From: Deltaproteobacteria bacterium
GTDB taxonomy: Bacteria; Myxococcota; JACPTQ01
Reading direction: 5' to 3'
Assembly: GCA_016192705.1 (NCBI GenBank)
Contig: JACPTQ010000009.1
Span: 1-64,000 of the forward strand
DNA: 64,000 bases
A program made the translations under genes and the position numbers. Shown piece by piece: positions 16,668 to 26,051 of this stretch. Every line of letters starts with the position of its first letter. The stretch's first letter is position 1. The notes under the pieces were generated by a model, which saw only the letters and a list, made by a program, of their open reading frames with translations, was not told where the DNA came from and did no database searches.

Positions 16668-18053
16668 ATGGAGAGAACGATGAATTCTGTTGTGAGCGAC
16701 CAAATAATCGCGCAAAGCGTTGCGGCCGGAACGACGGCGCTTCGGCCCCCATGGACCAAGGAGGCGCCGCTCAAGATTGCCATCTCGGTGGCGACCATCG
16801 GAATCATTGCGCTCGCGAGCTCGCTGAGTGCGGACCAAGAAGTTGGCGCGTTCAAACAAATCGACGCGTATTGGAGTTACCTCGCGCCCATCGCGCGCGT
16901 CTTCGGCCTCATCCTGCTCTTTGCGTTGGCCGTTCGCACGCTCATTTGGCTGTTTTATAAGCCGTTCAGGTACAAGGGCGGACCGCTCCCGCGACTCACC
17001 GTCGTTATTCCGGCGTACAACGAAGGCGCGATGGTCGAGAAATCGATTCTCTCGATCGTGGCTGCCGATTACCCACGCGAATTGCTCGAAGTCATCGCGG
17101 TCGACGACGGCTCGAAGGACGACACATGGATGTACATCGAGCGTGCGCGGCACCAACACCCGGGCGTCGTGCGTTCGGTGCGGCTCGACCGAAACCGCGG
17201 CAAGCGCGCGGCGCTTTACACTGGCTTCAAGGCGGCACGCGGCGAAGTGATTTTGACGATGGACTCGGACAGCGTCGTCGCGAACGAAACGCTCAAGAAC
17301 ATGGTCGCGCCGTTTTTGGCCGACGCGCGCATTGGCGCGGTCGCTGGGAACGTCAAGGTTCTGAACCGCAACGACAACTTCCTGACGCGCATGTTGTGGG
17401 TGCGCTACGTGATGGCGTTCGACTACACGCGGGCGTATCAATCGGTTTGCCGCACGGTGACGTGCTGTCCGGGTGCGCTCACGGCGTATCGAGCGAGCGC
17501 GCTCCAGGGCGTGGTCGAGAACTGGATGAATCAACAGTTCTTGGGCGGGTCGTGCACGTACGGCGAAGACCGCGCCATGACGAATTACATTTTGAACGCG
17601 GGGTACGACGCGGTCTACCAACGAAACGCGCTCGTCTACACGGTCGTGCCGCAAACGTTCAAGGGGCTTTCGCGAATGTACACGAGGTGGGCGCGCAGCA
17701 ACATTCGCGAAAGCATGATTTTTGGGAAGCAGATCTTTACGTCGCAGCGAAAATGGCGCGGCGCCGCGTTCTCCGTGTTCGACTTTCTGACGACGTTTGC
17801 GATTTTGCCGTTGCAATATCTGCTCATCACATACACCTATTACCTCATTCTCCATTCGCCGGTGTTCTTCATTCAGGCGATGGCCGGTGTCGCGTTTGGG
17901 TCTCTCATCTATATGATGTATTACGTGCGCACCGAAAAAAGCACTGATTTCATTTATGGCATCGCCTATTCGTTCTATTCGTTTTTCGCGCTGCAATGGA
18001 TCATGCCTTACGCGGCGCTCACGCTTCGCAATCGGTCGTGGATGACGCGGTAA
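16668..18053 (+). CDS. Processive family 2 glycosyltransferase, hyaluronan/chitin synthase-like
   Basis: 461 aa. Starts at 16668 and 16680 (MNSVVSDQII, preceded by GGAGAG) are both possible. Two membrane helices lie near 35-55 and 70-95. The GT-A domain has VVIPAYNEGAMVE, VDDGSKDD, the DXD-like TMDSDS, the acceptor-side GEDRAMT and the processivity-type motif YTRWARSNIRE, which corresponds to QxxRW. Three to four C-terminal helices would form the translocation channel. Relatives polymerise and export hyaluronan, chitin or similar beta-glycans from UDP-sugars. The exact polymer cannot be told. It is followed by the Tat-exported and sulfatase-like genes. Confidence 0.88.
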   Translation: MERTMNSVVSDQIIAQSVAAGTTALRPPWTKEAPLKIAISVATIGIIALASSLSADQEVGAFKQIDAYWSYLAPIARVFGLILLFALAVRTLIWLFYKPFRYKGGPLPRLTVVIPAYNEGAMVEKSILSIVAADYPRELLEVIAVDDGSKDDTWMYIERARHQHPGVVRSVRLDRNRGKRAALYTGFKAARGEVILTMDSDSVVANETLKNMVAPFLADARIGAVAGNVKVLNRNDNFLTRMLWVRYVMAFDYTRAYQSVCRTVTCCPGALTAYRASALQGVVENWMNQQFLGGSCTYGEDRAMTNYILNAGYDAVYQRNALVYTVVPQTFKGLSRMYTRWARSNIRESMIFGKQIFTSQRKWRGAAFSVFDFLTTFAILPLQYLLITYTYYLILHSPVFFIQAMAGVAFGSLIYMMYYVRTEKSTDFIYGIAYSFYSFFALQWIMPYAALTLRNRSWMTR

Positions 18054-19246
18054 CGCGGCGCGAGTTTCTTTCGACCTCCGGTGCCGCTGTCGCGGGTGCA
18101 ACGGTGCTTGCGGCGGCTGGGTGCACGACGCCTGAGCGCCGAGCGCCAACGCCGATCGATGTCGCGACGGGTGCAACGCGGGCGGCGTCACCCAAGGCAG
18201 TCCGTGTCGTTTCTGCGACGGTCACGGATGAACGCGCGCGGGCGGTCGCGAGGGCGGGAGTTGCCCAAGCGAAACACGACGACCCAGCGGCGGTCGCGCA
18301 CGCGCTTCTCACGCTTATCGCGCCAAGCATCGGCGATGGCCCGGTGTTTATCAAACCCAACCTCAATTTCAACTCGAAGGACTTTGCCGCGGGACGCCTT
18401 AAGCCCGCTCACCTCGCGCCCGTGACCGTGTCGCCGCGATTCATCGAAGGCGTGCTCGACTATTTTCGCGAGCGCGGCGTTCCGTATTCGAGAATGGCGG
18501 TTGGAGAAGGGTTCGGCTATCGCACGACCGCGAACGGCGTCATTCAGTTCCTGGGGATCGATGCGCTCTGCCGAAAGCGCGGCGCCCAGACCGTTGACCT
18601 GAACGCGGCCCGTGCCGTCAACGTGAAGCTCGCGTCGGCTCGCACGATGACGGAGATCGACATCGCCGAGCCCGTATGGAACGCGTTCGACCGCGGGGTG
18701 CTGGTGTCGTGCGCGAAACTGAAAACGCATCGATACCCCGTCACGACGCTCACGCTTAAAAACATGATGGGCGCCATCCTTCCGTACAACCAAAAATGGC
18801 GAATGCACGCGGAACTCGTCCAAGGGTTTAAGCGCGGCGCGATTCGACGCAGCGATTACTTTACGTCGCTCGACGTTTTCTCGTCGCGCCTCACCGACTT
18901 TTGCGCGCTCACACCGCACGTTGCGCTGGTCGATGGCGGCGTTTGCGGCGAAGGCGACGGACTCAACGTCGAGCGCGAGGGCGGGCTGACGAACGCCGTG
19001 CCGCTCGGCGTCGGGTTCGGCGGACTTTCGTCAGTCAATGTCGATGCCGTTGCGTCGGCGTTCATTGGGTTCCCGGGCGAAAACCCCAGCGTGCCCGGAT
19101 TCCCGGAGTTGCGCGTCCTCCCGTGGCTCGCAGAGCCCGCGCGACGCGGTTACGGGTTCGCGACCGCAACCGGCCCCGCGCGTCTCGGCGCCAAGCTCGC
19201 GCCGCCTCCACGCTTTCGGTACACCTGCAAATATCGTCTCGTTTAA
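18038..19246 (+). CDS. Tat-exported DUF362 protein
   Basis: 402 aa from a GTG at 18038; an ATG at 17996 would add 14 residues and overlap the GT2 gene by 58 bases. The twin-arginine signal VTRREFLSTSGAAVAGATVL runs into a lipobox-like AAAGC, so it is probably a folded, membrane-anchored exported lipoprotein. The DUF362 core contains PVFIKPNLNFNS, KLKTHRYPVTTLTLKNMMG and ALVDGGVCGEGDG. No ferredoxin-type CxxCxxC is present, unlike some DUF362 proteins. The enzymatic role of the family is not established. It probably belongs to the same transcription unit as the glycosyltransferase upstream. Confidence 0.85.
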   Translation: MDDAVTRREFLSTSGAAVAGATVLAAAGCTTPERRAPTPIDVATGATRAASPKAVRVVSATVTDERARAVARAGVAQAKHDDPAAVAHALLTLIAPSIGDGPVFIKPNLNFNSKDFAAGRLKPAHLAPVTVSPRFIEGVLDYFRERGVPYSRMAVGEGFGYRTTANGVIQFLGIDALCRKRGAQTVDLNAARAVNVKLASARTMTEIDIAEPVWNAFDRGVLVSCAKLKTHRYPVTTLTLKNMMGAILPYNQKWRMHAELVQGFKRGAIRRSDYFTSLDVFSSRLTDFCALTPHVALVDGGVCGEGDGLNVEREGGLTNAVPLGVGFGGLSSVNVDAVASAFIGFPGENPSVPGFPELRVLPWLAEPARRGYGFATATGPARLGAKLAPPPRFRYTCKYRLV

Positions 19247-19282
19247 CGAAGCCCGAACGCAAGTTGATCCGCTTTTCAAACG

Positions 19283-21430
19283 ATGCTTAGACTCCGTGTG
19301 GACGTGGCAGACCACAAGACACCCCGCATCATTACCAGCGGACTCGCCGCCGGCGTTGTCGCTGGCGTCGTGGAATGCGCCTACGCGTTCGCAATCGGCT
19401 CGGGCATTACCGGTTTCGGTGCGGCCCTCCTCTTCTGCGTGCAGGTTGTGGCGTGGACGATTGCCGCCGCGGCTCCCATCGTTCTTGGCGTTCACATCGT
19501 GAATCACGTCGCGCGCCATCCGGGACGCCGTTTCGCGCGCTCTCTCCGCGATCCAGCGACGGACGCTCGTTGGTCTGTGTGGGTCCTCGCCATTGGCCTT
19601 ACCCTTGCGGTCTACGTCACGGTTTTGTTTCTCCTCGCCGATCAACAGCTTGTCGGAAAACGCCCGCGCGGCGCCTCCCTCGGCGCCTTCGTCATCTCAG
19701 CCGTCGGGGCCATCGTTGTCCTCGGCGCCGTCGCGACACTCACCGCACGCGCTGTCCTCCGCCACGTCCGGCTCCCTTCGCAACGCCACACGACGCTCCC
19801 GCGTGTCGTTCTTGCGCTTGCGGCCATCGGCGCCATTCACGTTTCGATCGTTGCCACGTGGTTAAACTCGTCGCTCGAAATCGGCTTCGGTGTCGACCTG
19901 CGCATCGCCATCATCCCCTTGGTCTTCATCACCGCATGGGGCGCGCTTTACCGACTGTCGACCACGCCCCTGTGGAGCGTCATCGACGCGTGGTCGTCAA
20001 AAACTCGCGGTGCGCTGCTCGGCTTGTTCGTCGCCTTCGTTTCGGTGGGCCTCCTCGCGATCGGCCAGCGCGCCGACGCGGACGCCGCACTCGTGTCGCG
20101 CTCGTTTGTCCCGCGCATCCTGCTTGGCCTCCTTCATCCGCCCGATGATACCCCCGCGTTCGCACAGCCGATGAATGCCGTCGCTTCGCCCGAATCTGCG
20201 ACACCCGATCCGCCCGAGGATCCCGTTCCCGATCGTGCGCTCACCCTCGACGCAGCCATCACCTCACCCGGTGACGAAAAGCCGCCGCCAAATTCGCCGC
20301 GCCTAAAACCGAACATCGTTCTCATTACCATCGATACGCTGCGTCCGGACCATTTGGGTGCGTATGGCTACGCTCGCCCCACGTCGCCCGAGATCGATCG
20401 CTTCGCGACGACCGCGGTTCTGTTTAAGCGGGCTTACGCGGCCGCGCCCAACACCCCACGCTCAATTCCATCGATGTTGACATCGCGCTACCCATCGCAG
20501 ATCCCGTGGCGAAATCCGGCCAACTACCCGCCGCTCCCCAAACAGGTTCGAACCGTCGCCGAAGACCTCGAAAGGGCGGGCTATCGCAGCCACGCCATCT
20601 TGACGCATTGGTACTTTCGCCGCGAGCGCGGCCTCGCGCGTGGTTTTCACACGTGGGACACGTCGCTCGTCGACGACGACATCGAAACCGGCCGCGAAGA
20701 ATCCGCGCCCCGCGTGACCGAGCGCGCGCGGCGACTTCTCGCGCGCAGCAAAGACGCAAAGAAGCCGTTCTTCTTGTGGGTGCATTATTTCGAGCCCCAC
20801 CATTTTTACATTTTGCACAAAGGCTCGCCGACGTTTGGCACCGCCATGATGGACAAATACGATCACGAAATCCGTTTCGTGGATCGCGAGGTGGGTCGGC
20901 TCTTGAAACATCTCGACGACCTCGCCCTCTCGAAAACAACGGCGGTCATTCTCACGTCGGATCATGGTGAAGCGTTTGGAGAGCACGCGAAGTACTGGCA
21001 CGGCCATGCGCTCTACGACGAGCAGCTCCGCGTTCCGCTGTTGATTCGGGCGCCGCTCGCCCGCCCGTCTGTGCGCGCGAGTGAAACCGTTGCGTCGCTT
21101 GTCGACTTGCGCCCAACGATTGCCGAGCTCGCCGGGGTCAACCCCATCGGGCCCATCGCGGGACGAAGCCTCGTCGCAGCGCTCCGCGGCGAGCCGCTCG
21201 CAGACCGCGCCGTGTTCGCCGAAATCCTTCCGCAGCCGAATTACAGCGCGCACCAACGAATGGTGCTCCGCGGCACCTGGAAACTCATTGAAGACTTACG
21301 AATGCGCTCAGTCGAACTCTACGATCTCGCGACGGATGCGCGCGAGCAACGGAATGAAGCAACACGCGCACGGGCCATGGCCGACCAGCTACGCGCATCA
21401 CCCGCGGCTCTCAACGGAACCCATCCTTAA
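19283..21430 (+). CDS. Sulfatase-superfamily protein with N-terminal membrane domain
   Basis: 715 aa. About seven hydrophobic segments fill the first 265 residues, and a Pro-rich linker leads to an alkaline-phosphatase/sulfatase fold from about 345. The metal-site strand NIVLITIDTLRPDHLGAYGY and the second metal cluster DHGEAFGEHAKYWHGHALYD are intact. The usual formylglycine motif C/S-x-P-x-R is not present; the equivalent segment reads AAPNTPRSIPSML, with a Thr where the nucleophile is expected. It may therefore be a phosphotransferase or phosphohydrolase rather than a sulfatase. Membrane location and position after a polysaccharide synthase suggest modification of an extracytoplasmic glycan or lipid. 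It converges on the next gene with only 4 bases between them. Confidence 0.85.
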   Translation: MLRLRVDVADHKTPRIITSGLAAGVVAGVVECAYAFAIGSGITGFGAALLFCVQVVAWTIAAAAPIVLGVHIVNHVARHPGRRFARSLRDPATDARWSVWVLAIGLTLAVYVTVLFLLADQQLVGKRPRGASLGAFVISAVGAIVVLGAVATLTARAVLRHVRLPSQRHTTLPRVVLALAAIGAIHVSIVATWLNSSLEIGFGVDLRIAIIPLVFITAWGALYRLSTTPLWSVIDAWSSKTRGALLGLFVAFVSVGLLAIGQRADADAALVSRSFVPRILLGLLHPPDDTPAFAQPMNAVASPESATPDPPEDPVPDRALTLDAAITSPGDEKPPPNSPRLKPNIVLITIDTLRPDHLGAYGYARPTSPEIDRFATTAVLFKRAYAAAPNTPRSIPSMLTSRYPSQIPWRNPANYPPLPKQVRTVAEDLERAGYRSHAILTHWYFRRERGLARGFHTWDTSLVDDDIETGREESAPRVTERARRLLARSKDAKKPFFLWVHYFEPHHFYILHKGSPTFGTAMMDKYDHEIRFVDREVGRLLKHLDDLALSKTTAVILTSDHGEAFGEHAKYWHGHALYDEQLRVPLLIRAPLARPSVRASETVASLVDLRPTIAELAGVNPIGPIAGRSLVAALRGEPLADRAVFAEILPQPNYSAHQRMVLRGTWKLIEDLRMRSVELYDLATDAREQRNEATRARAMADQLRASPAALNGTHP

Positions 21431-21434
21431 ACTC

Positions 21435-22724
21435 TTAAAACCGCCACGCGCCCTGGAGCATCGGCGTCGTAACACCCCGCGCATCGCGCACCGCTCCAAT
21501 ACCCAAAACGCGAAGCGGGCTCTCAGCCACGCTCTTCTTTGATGTCGCGTCGAGAATGAGGAGGACTCCTCCCGCTATCGTCAAGACGAGGCCGGGCCAC
21601 AGCGTAATATTCGCGATCGTGGACGTGTCATCTGCCCGTTCTTGATACTCCGCCTGAAGCTGTTTAAAGTTGGGTTCGTTGCCGGTGAGAGCGTCGTCGT
21701 CGCTTTTTGCACTCAAATTCTTGATGGCAGAAATGAAGCCAACAATGGTCGAGAGGCCCCCGACTCCGACGAGCGCCCAGCCCCACGTTCGCATCCACCG
21801 TGACGGCTTCTTGACGACGCCCGTTGAAATCGTCGTCGTCGTCGTGGTCGTCTTCGGTGGCGTCGCCGTGACCGCGGTCGTCGTCGTTTTGGGCGGAGTT
21901 GTGGTTGTCGTTGTTGTCGTCGTCGTCTTTGGCGGAACAGTCGCTACCGTCGCGGTCGTCCCCGCGGCCTTCTCAAGCGGCTTCAAGATCGCCTTCACAC
22001 CCCCCGCCTCAATCACAACCTTCTCCCGAATCGGCGCAAACCCAGCAAGCTCAATCACGACCACATACTCGCCCGCGTCAACCTCATAATTCTCAATCGG
22101 CGTCTTCCCGATCTCCTTTTCGCCAATCGACACCGTCGCCCCCTTCGGCACCGAATCGATCGCAATCTTCCCCGTCGACGGTCCGAACTTCACTTCCTCC
22201 GTCACCGACCCATCCACCGCAACATAAATCGTCCGCTCCTGCGATTTCCCCTTCGACGTCACAACAACCTTGCGCTTCCCACTGGGAACATCCTGCGCCT
22301 CGCCGCACTTTCCGGCCGGCCTCCCGTCGATTTCAACTTGCGCGTCCTCACGATCGCATTTGATCGTCAGCTTTCCGCGCATCTTCGCCTTGACGCCCAC
22401 AAAAAACTCCACAATCGATGGTGGATAACGGTTCGCGTCGAGCCCCTCCTCCGGATCAAGTTCGATCGCCTTGCGAAAAGAAGCCGACGCGTCACCGTCC
22501 TTGTTAATCGACACGTACGACGCCCCAAGCAGCCGATACGCCAACGCTCGTTTTTTCGCGTCGCCGCCCCGCTCAACGATTTTCTTGAGCGTTGCAATCG
22601 CCTTCTTGAAGCTCCCAGCCGCGTATTCGCGAACCGCCTTCTTCACCGCAACATCGAGCGCATCCGCACCCGCGACCCGCGAAACTCCAACCAAGACCAC
22701 AACAACAACGAATCGCTTAAACAT
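21435..22724 (-). CDS. TPR protein with two PEGA domains and Thr-rich linker
   Basis: 429 aa. The signal peptide MFKRFVVVVVLVGVSRVAG is followed by a TPR-like region (22-110). PEGA-like domains lie at about 117-180 (KCDREDAQVEIDGRPAG) and 185-250 (IAIDSVPKGATVSIGEKEIG). Next come a Pro/Thr linker with long Thr runs (about 255-300) and two membrane helices near 315-335 and 377-400. The C-terminus ends in LQGAWRF. The linker is encoded by a GTC/GTT-rich tract at 21829-21946. It is homologous in layout to the protein at 628-1614 and, like it, follows a PEGA kinase gene (10-base gap). Confidence 0.85.
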   Translation of the reverse strand: MFKRFVVVVVLVGVSRVAGADALDVAVKKAVREYAAGSFKKAIATLKKIVERGGDAKKRALAYRLLGASYVSINKDGDASASFRKAIELDPEEGLDANRYPPSIVEFFVGVKAKMRGKLTIKCDREDAQVEIDGRPAGKCGEAQDVPSGKRKVVVTSKGKSQERTIYVAVDGSVTEEVKFGPSTGKIAIDSVPKGATVSIGEKEIGKTPIENYEVDAGEYVVVIELAGFAPIREKVVIEAGGVKAILKPLEKAAGTTATVATVPPKTTTTTTTTTTPPKTTTTAVTATPPKTTTTTTTISTGVVKKPSRWMRTWGWALVGVGGLSTIVGFISAIKNLSAKSDDDALTGNEPNFKQLQAEYQERADDTSTIANITLWPGLVLTIAGGVLLILDATSKKSVAESPLRVLGIGAVRDARGVTTPMLQGAWRF

Positions 22725-22734
22725 GCCCCGATCC

Positions 22735-24630
22735 TTACTTCTTCTTCATCTCAAACGGAACAGAGATTGTCTGCCCAGCCCTCACGACGCGCTTCTGCAT
22801 CACCGCCTTGTAACCGCCGAGCGCGACTTCAACTGTGTAAGCTCCGGGCGGCACGCGCATATTCACCGGCGCCTGCCCTTTGCTCTGGCGGTTCACCCAG
22901 ACGTTCGGGCGCAACGACCCTGAATCATCGTACGCGATGATCTTGAGCGTCCCAAGCGTTGGCTTCGCGGGTTGCGCGCGCTCCAGAATAAAACTCCGCT
23001 CGCGCTTCGTTCCTGCAATGAATTCGATCGTCTCCCGGACCGTTCCAAACCCAGCTTTCGACACCTCGACGACGTGTCGGCCTGGTTCGAGCATCAACTC
23101 ACCGTTTTTCGGAACCGGCACCTCTTTGCCGTCAACGGTCAGCTTCGCGCCTTCGGTCATCTTACTCACGATAAACAATGCCTTTGGCGGTTCGGGCCGC
23201 GGCGCCATCGGAACCGTCGGCAGCGGCGCCGAAGCACGCGCTGGCTCAGGCGAAACCCCACGCGCATCACCAGAACCTGCGGGTCTCATCGGTGGCGCAG
23301 TTGTCGGCGTGCGCGGCTCAACGCGTTCGTCGACACCTCGCGCCGCCACCTCGCCAACTCCGGGCGGCTTCGTGTTCGACCCGCGGCTCATCACAAACAC
23401 CGCGCCCACCGCCACCGCCGCCGCGAGAACGCCCCCGACGACATACGCTTTTTTCCGACGCGTCCTCGCCGCAATTTGCGCTTCACCAAAAAACGCCGTC
23501 GGACCCGTCGGGAGCTGCGACGGCATCACGGTCGCTTCAAACGCCGACGGCGCATACGACAACGTTTGCGGCCGCAGCGAGCCGACGCCGGTTCCCGCGT
23601 TCGTCAAACCCGAGACCGGCGTTTGCGTGGCCATCGCGCCCGTTACCGCGGCGTTGGGTAAGCTCGTCCACGTCCCAGACTGAACGGAGTACCCGAGCGC
23701 CTGCGCCGCGTGATTAAGCGCGGCCTTAATCTCGAGCGCGCTTTGGAATCGATCCTCTTTCTTTTTCTCAAGTGCCTTCATCACGATCGTCGAAAGCGAT
23801 TTCGGAATTGACGGGTTGATCGATTCAAGCGGTGGTGGCATCTCGGTCAAGTGCTTCATCACGACGTCAATGACGTTCGCCGCGATGAACGGCAACCGCC
23901 CCGCGAACACCTCGTACATGACAACACCGAGCGCATACAAGTCGCTGCGATGGTCAACAAGCTTCGAGTCGCGCGCCTGTTCGGGTGCGATGTAGTGCGG
24001 CGTTCCCATGACGAGCCCAGTCTTCGTGAGCGCGCCCGCGCCCGACCCCTCGGCCTGACGCAGTACGCCAAAGTCAAGCAACGTCACGCGCCCCGAGCTG
24101 TCGACCATCACGTTCGACGACTTGATGTCGCGGTGCACATACCCCGCGCGATGAATCGCATCGAGCCCATCGCAGATCTGCGTGACGACGTGAAGGGCGC
24201 TCCCCGCATTCAGCGACCGACTTCGAATCAGCTTTGTCAACGTCTCGCCCTGGATCAACTTCATGACAAAAAAGTTGAATCCTTGGTCGGTGCCAACGGT
24301 GTAAATCGGCACGATGTTCGGGTGATCGAGCGCCGCGGCCGATTGCGACTCGAGCAAGAACCGCTTGACGAGTTCCGGATCCGAGTTGAACTTCGACGGC
24401 AACACCTTGATCGCCACAATTCGCTTCAGGCTGATGTCTTCGCCGCGATAAACCGTCCCCATCCCGCCGCGCGCGATCGGCCCAACGATTTTGTACTGGT
24501 TCTTGAGGAGGGTACCGGGCGGAACTTCGTCCTCGAGGGCCACGGGTTGTGCTTGCGGCGCGGGCGCTCCGCACGATGGGCAGTAGTCAAACGCGTCTTT
24601 ATGGTCGACGCCGCAGCCGACGCATTTCAT
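22735..24630 (-). CDS. Serine/threonine protein kinase with zinc ribbon and PEGA domains
   Basis: 631 aa from the ATG at 24630 (MKCVGCGVDHKDAFDYCPSC), a start that places a CxxC...CxxC zinc ribbon at the N-terminus; an ATG 7 codons upstream is possible. The kinase domain covers about 48-315, with IARGGMGTVYRGE, HRDIKSSNVMV, LLDFGV and YIAPEQA. A Pro/Thr-rich stretch, a membrane helix (VVGGVLAAAVAVGAVFVM, near 400) and two extracytoplasmic PEGA-like domains (KLTVDGKEVPVPKNG; NVWVNRQSKGQAPVNMRVPPG) follow. It pairs with the TPR-PEGA gene downstream, repeating the module at 0.6-3.5 kb. The zinc ribbon distinguishes it from the first kinase. Confidence 0.93.
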   Translation of the reverse strand: MKCVGCGVDHKDAFDYCPSCGAPAPQAQPVALEDEVPPGTLLKNQYKIVGPIARGGMGTVYRGEDISLKRIVAIKVLPSKFNSDPELVKRFLLESQSAAALDHPNIVPIYTVGTDQGFNFFVMKLIQGETLTKLIRSRSLNAGSALHVVTQICDGLDAIHRAGYVHRDIKSSNVMVDSSGRVTLLDFGVLRQAEGSGAGALTKTGLVMGTPHYIAPEQARDSKLVDHRSDLYALGVVMYEVFAGRLPFIAANVIDVVMKHLTEMPPPLESINPSIPKSLSTIVMKALEKKKEDRFQSALEIKAALNHAAQALGYSVQSGTWTSLPNAAVTGAMATQTPVSGLTNAGTGVGSLRPQTLSYAPSAFEATVMPSQLPTGPTAFFGEAQIAARTRRKKAYVVGGVLAAAVAVGAVFVMSRGSNTKPPGVGEVAARGVDERVEPRTPTTAPPMRPAGSGDARGVSPEPARASAPLPTVPMAPRPEPPKALFIVSKMTEGAKLTVDGKEVPVPKNGELMLEPGRHVVEVSKAGFGTVRETIEFIAGTKRERSFILERAQPAKPTLGTLKIIAYDDSGSLRPNVWVNRQSKGQAPVNMRVPPGAYTVEVALGGYKAVMQKRVVRAGQTISVPFEMKKK

Positions 24631-24699
24631 CGCGGACTTCTCATGTCGCATTCAAGAGTAACATACGGGATTAACCGAAAAAAGCTGGCGGGGTGGGTG

Positions 24700-25356
24700 T
24701 TAGAACGACATCGTTGACGGCGGCTTCGGAACCACGATTTTCGGCTCCGTCGCCTTTTGAACGTCGTCGGCCGAAACGCCCGGCGCAACTTCGACAAGAC
24801 AAAGCCCGTCGCGTGTCACGTCGATGACCGCAAGGTCGGTGATAATTCGATTGACGACGCCGCGCCCCGTGAGCGGCAACGTGCACCGATTCAAGATTTT
24901 CGGCTTCCCCTCTTTCGTCGTGTGTTCCATCGCAACGATAAGCCGCTTTGCCCCGCACACAAGGTCCATCGCGCCGCCCATCCCCTTGACCATCTTCCCG
25001 GGGATCATCCAGTTCGCGATGTCGCCGTTCGCCGCAACCTCCATCGCCCCAAGCACCGCGACATCGATGTGCCCGCCGCGAATCATCGCGAACGAATCGG
25101 CCGACGAAAAATAACTCCCGCCCGGAAGCACCGTCACCGTCTCTTTCCCCGCGTTAATGAGGTCGGGGTCTTCTTCTCCCTCATAAGGATACGGCCCAAT
25201 CCCGAGCATCCCGTTTTCCGACTGCAGCACGACGTCGATCCCGCGCGGGATATAGTTCGCAACGAGCGTCGGCATCCCGATCCCCAAATTCACAAAATCG
25301 CCGTCATGCAGCTCGCGCGCAACCCGCATACAAATCTGCTCACGCGTCAACGGCAT
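24700..25356 (-). CDS. scoB: 3-oxoacid CoA-transferase subunit B
   Basis: 218 aa. With subunit A it moves CoA between succinyl- or acetyl-CoA and acetoacetate (or a related 3-oxoacid). The catalytic glutamate lies in [15 protein letters not shown], and [29 protein letters not shown] and [11 protein letters not shown] are typical of the family. Its start overlaps the subunit A stop by one base (TAATG). Last gene of the thiolase/CoA-transferase operon. The exact acyl specificity (AtoA-like or succinyl-CoA type) cannot be decided by eye. Confidence 0.94.
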   Translation of the reverse strand: MPLTREQICMRVARELHDGDFVNLGIGMPTLVANYIPRGIDVVLQSENGMLGIGPYPYEGEEDPDLINAGKETVTVLPGGSYFSSADSFAMIRGGHIDVAVLGAMEVAANGDIANWMIPGKMVKGMGGAMDLVCGAKRLIVAMEHTTKEGKPKILNRCTLPLTGRGVVNRIITDLAVIDVTRDGLCLVEVAPGVSADDVQKATEPKIVVPKPPSTMSF

Positions 25357-26051
25357 TATCGTTTCCTCGTCGTACGCCGCTCAATCGGCTTTTCGTATTT
25401 TTCTCCGCGCAACACGCGCGTCACATAAACGCCCGGCGTATGGACCTGCTCAGCGTCGATTTCGCCAACTTTCACAATCTCCTCGACCTCCGCGATCGTG
25501 CAGCGCGCCGCGGTCGCCATCATCACCGTGAAGTTGCGCGTCGTCTTTTGATACGCGAGATTCCCCCACGGATCGCCGCGCCACGCCTTAACGAACGCGA
25601 AATCGGCTTTGAGCGGCTTTTCGAGGATGTACTCGCGCCCATCGATGACGCGCGCCTCCTTCCCCTCGGCGACGACCGTGCCGACGCCCGTTGGCGTGAA
25701 GAACCCGCCGATCCCCGCGCCGCCCGCGCGAATCCGCTCCGCGAGCGTCCCTTGCGGCACGAGCTCGACCTCAAGCTTCTTCTCGAGAAAAAGCCGCTCG
25801 AACGTTTTGTTTTCGCCGACGTAACTCGAAATCATCTTTTTCACTTGCCCCGCGGCGAGCAAGATCCCGAGCCCTTTGTTGTCGATGCCGCAGTTGTTCG
25901 AGATGATCGTGAGTCCCCTCACGCCCTTGCGATGAAGCGCGTGGATAAGGTTCTCGGGATTTCCGCAAAGCCCAAACCCGCCCGACATGATGACCGCGCC
26001 GTCGCCGATATCCTTGACCGCTTCGTCGGCGTTCGCGACGACTTTGTTCAT
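25356..26051 (-). CDS. scoA: 3-oxoacid CoA-transferase subunit A
   Basis: 231 aa. It contains the CoA-binding [19 protein letters not shown], followed by [51 protein letters not shown] and [16 protein letters not shown], all characteristic of subunit A. The start overlaps the thiolase stop (ATGA) and the stop overlaps the subunit B start. The operon order thiolase, A, B fits conversion of acetoacetate to acetoacetyl-CoA and then to two acetyl-CoA, or the reverse. Confidence 0.94.
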   Translation of the reverse strand: MNKVVANADEAVKDIGDGAVIMSGGFGLCGNPENLIHALHRKGVRGLTIISNNCGIDNKGLGILLAAGQVKKMISSYVGENKTFERLFLEKKLEVELVPQGTLAERIRAGGAGIGGFFTPTGVGTVVAEGKEARVIDGREYILEKPLKADFAFVKAWRGDPWGNLAYQKTTRNFTVMMATAARCTIAEVEEIVKVGEIDAEQVHTPGVYVTRVLRGEKYEKPIERRTTRKR

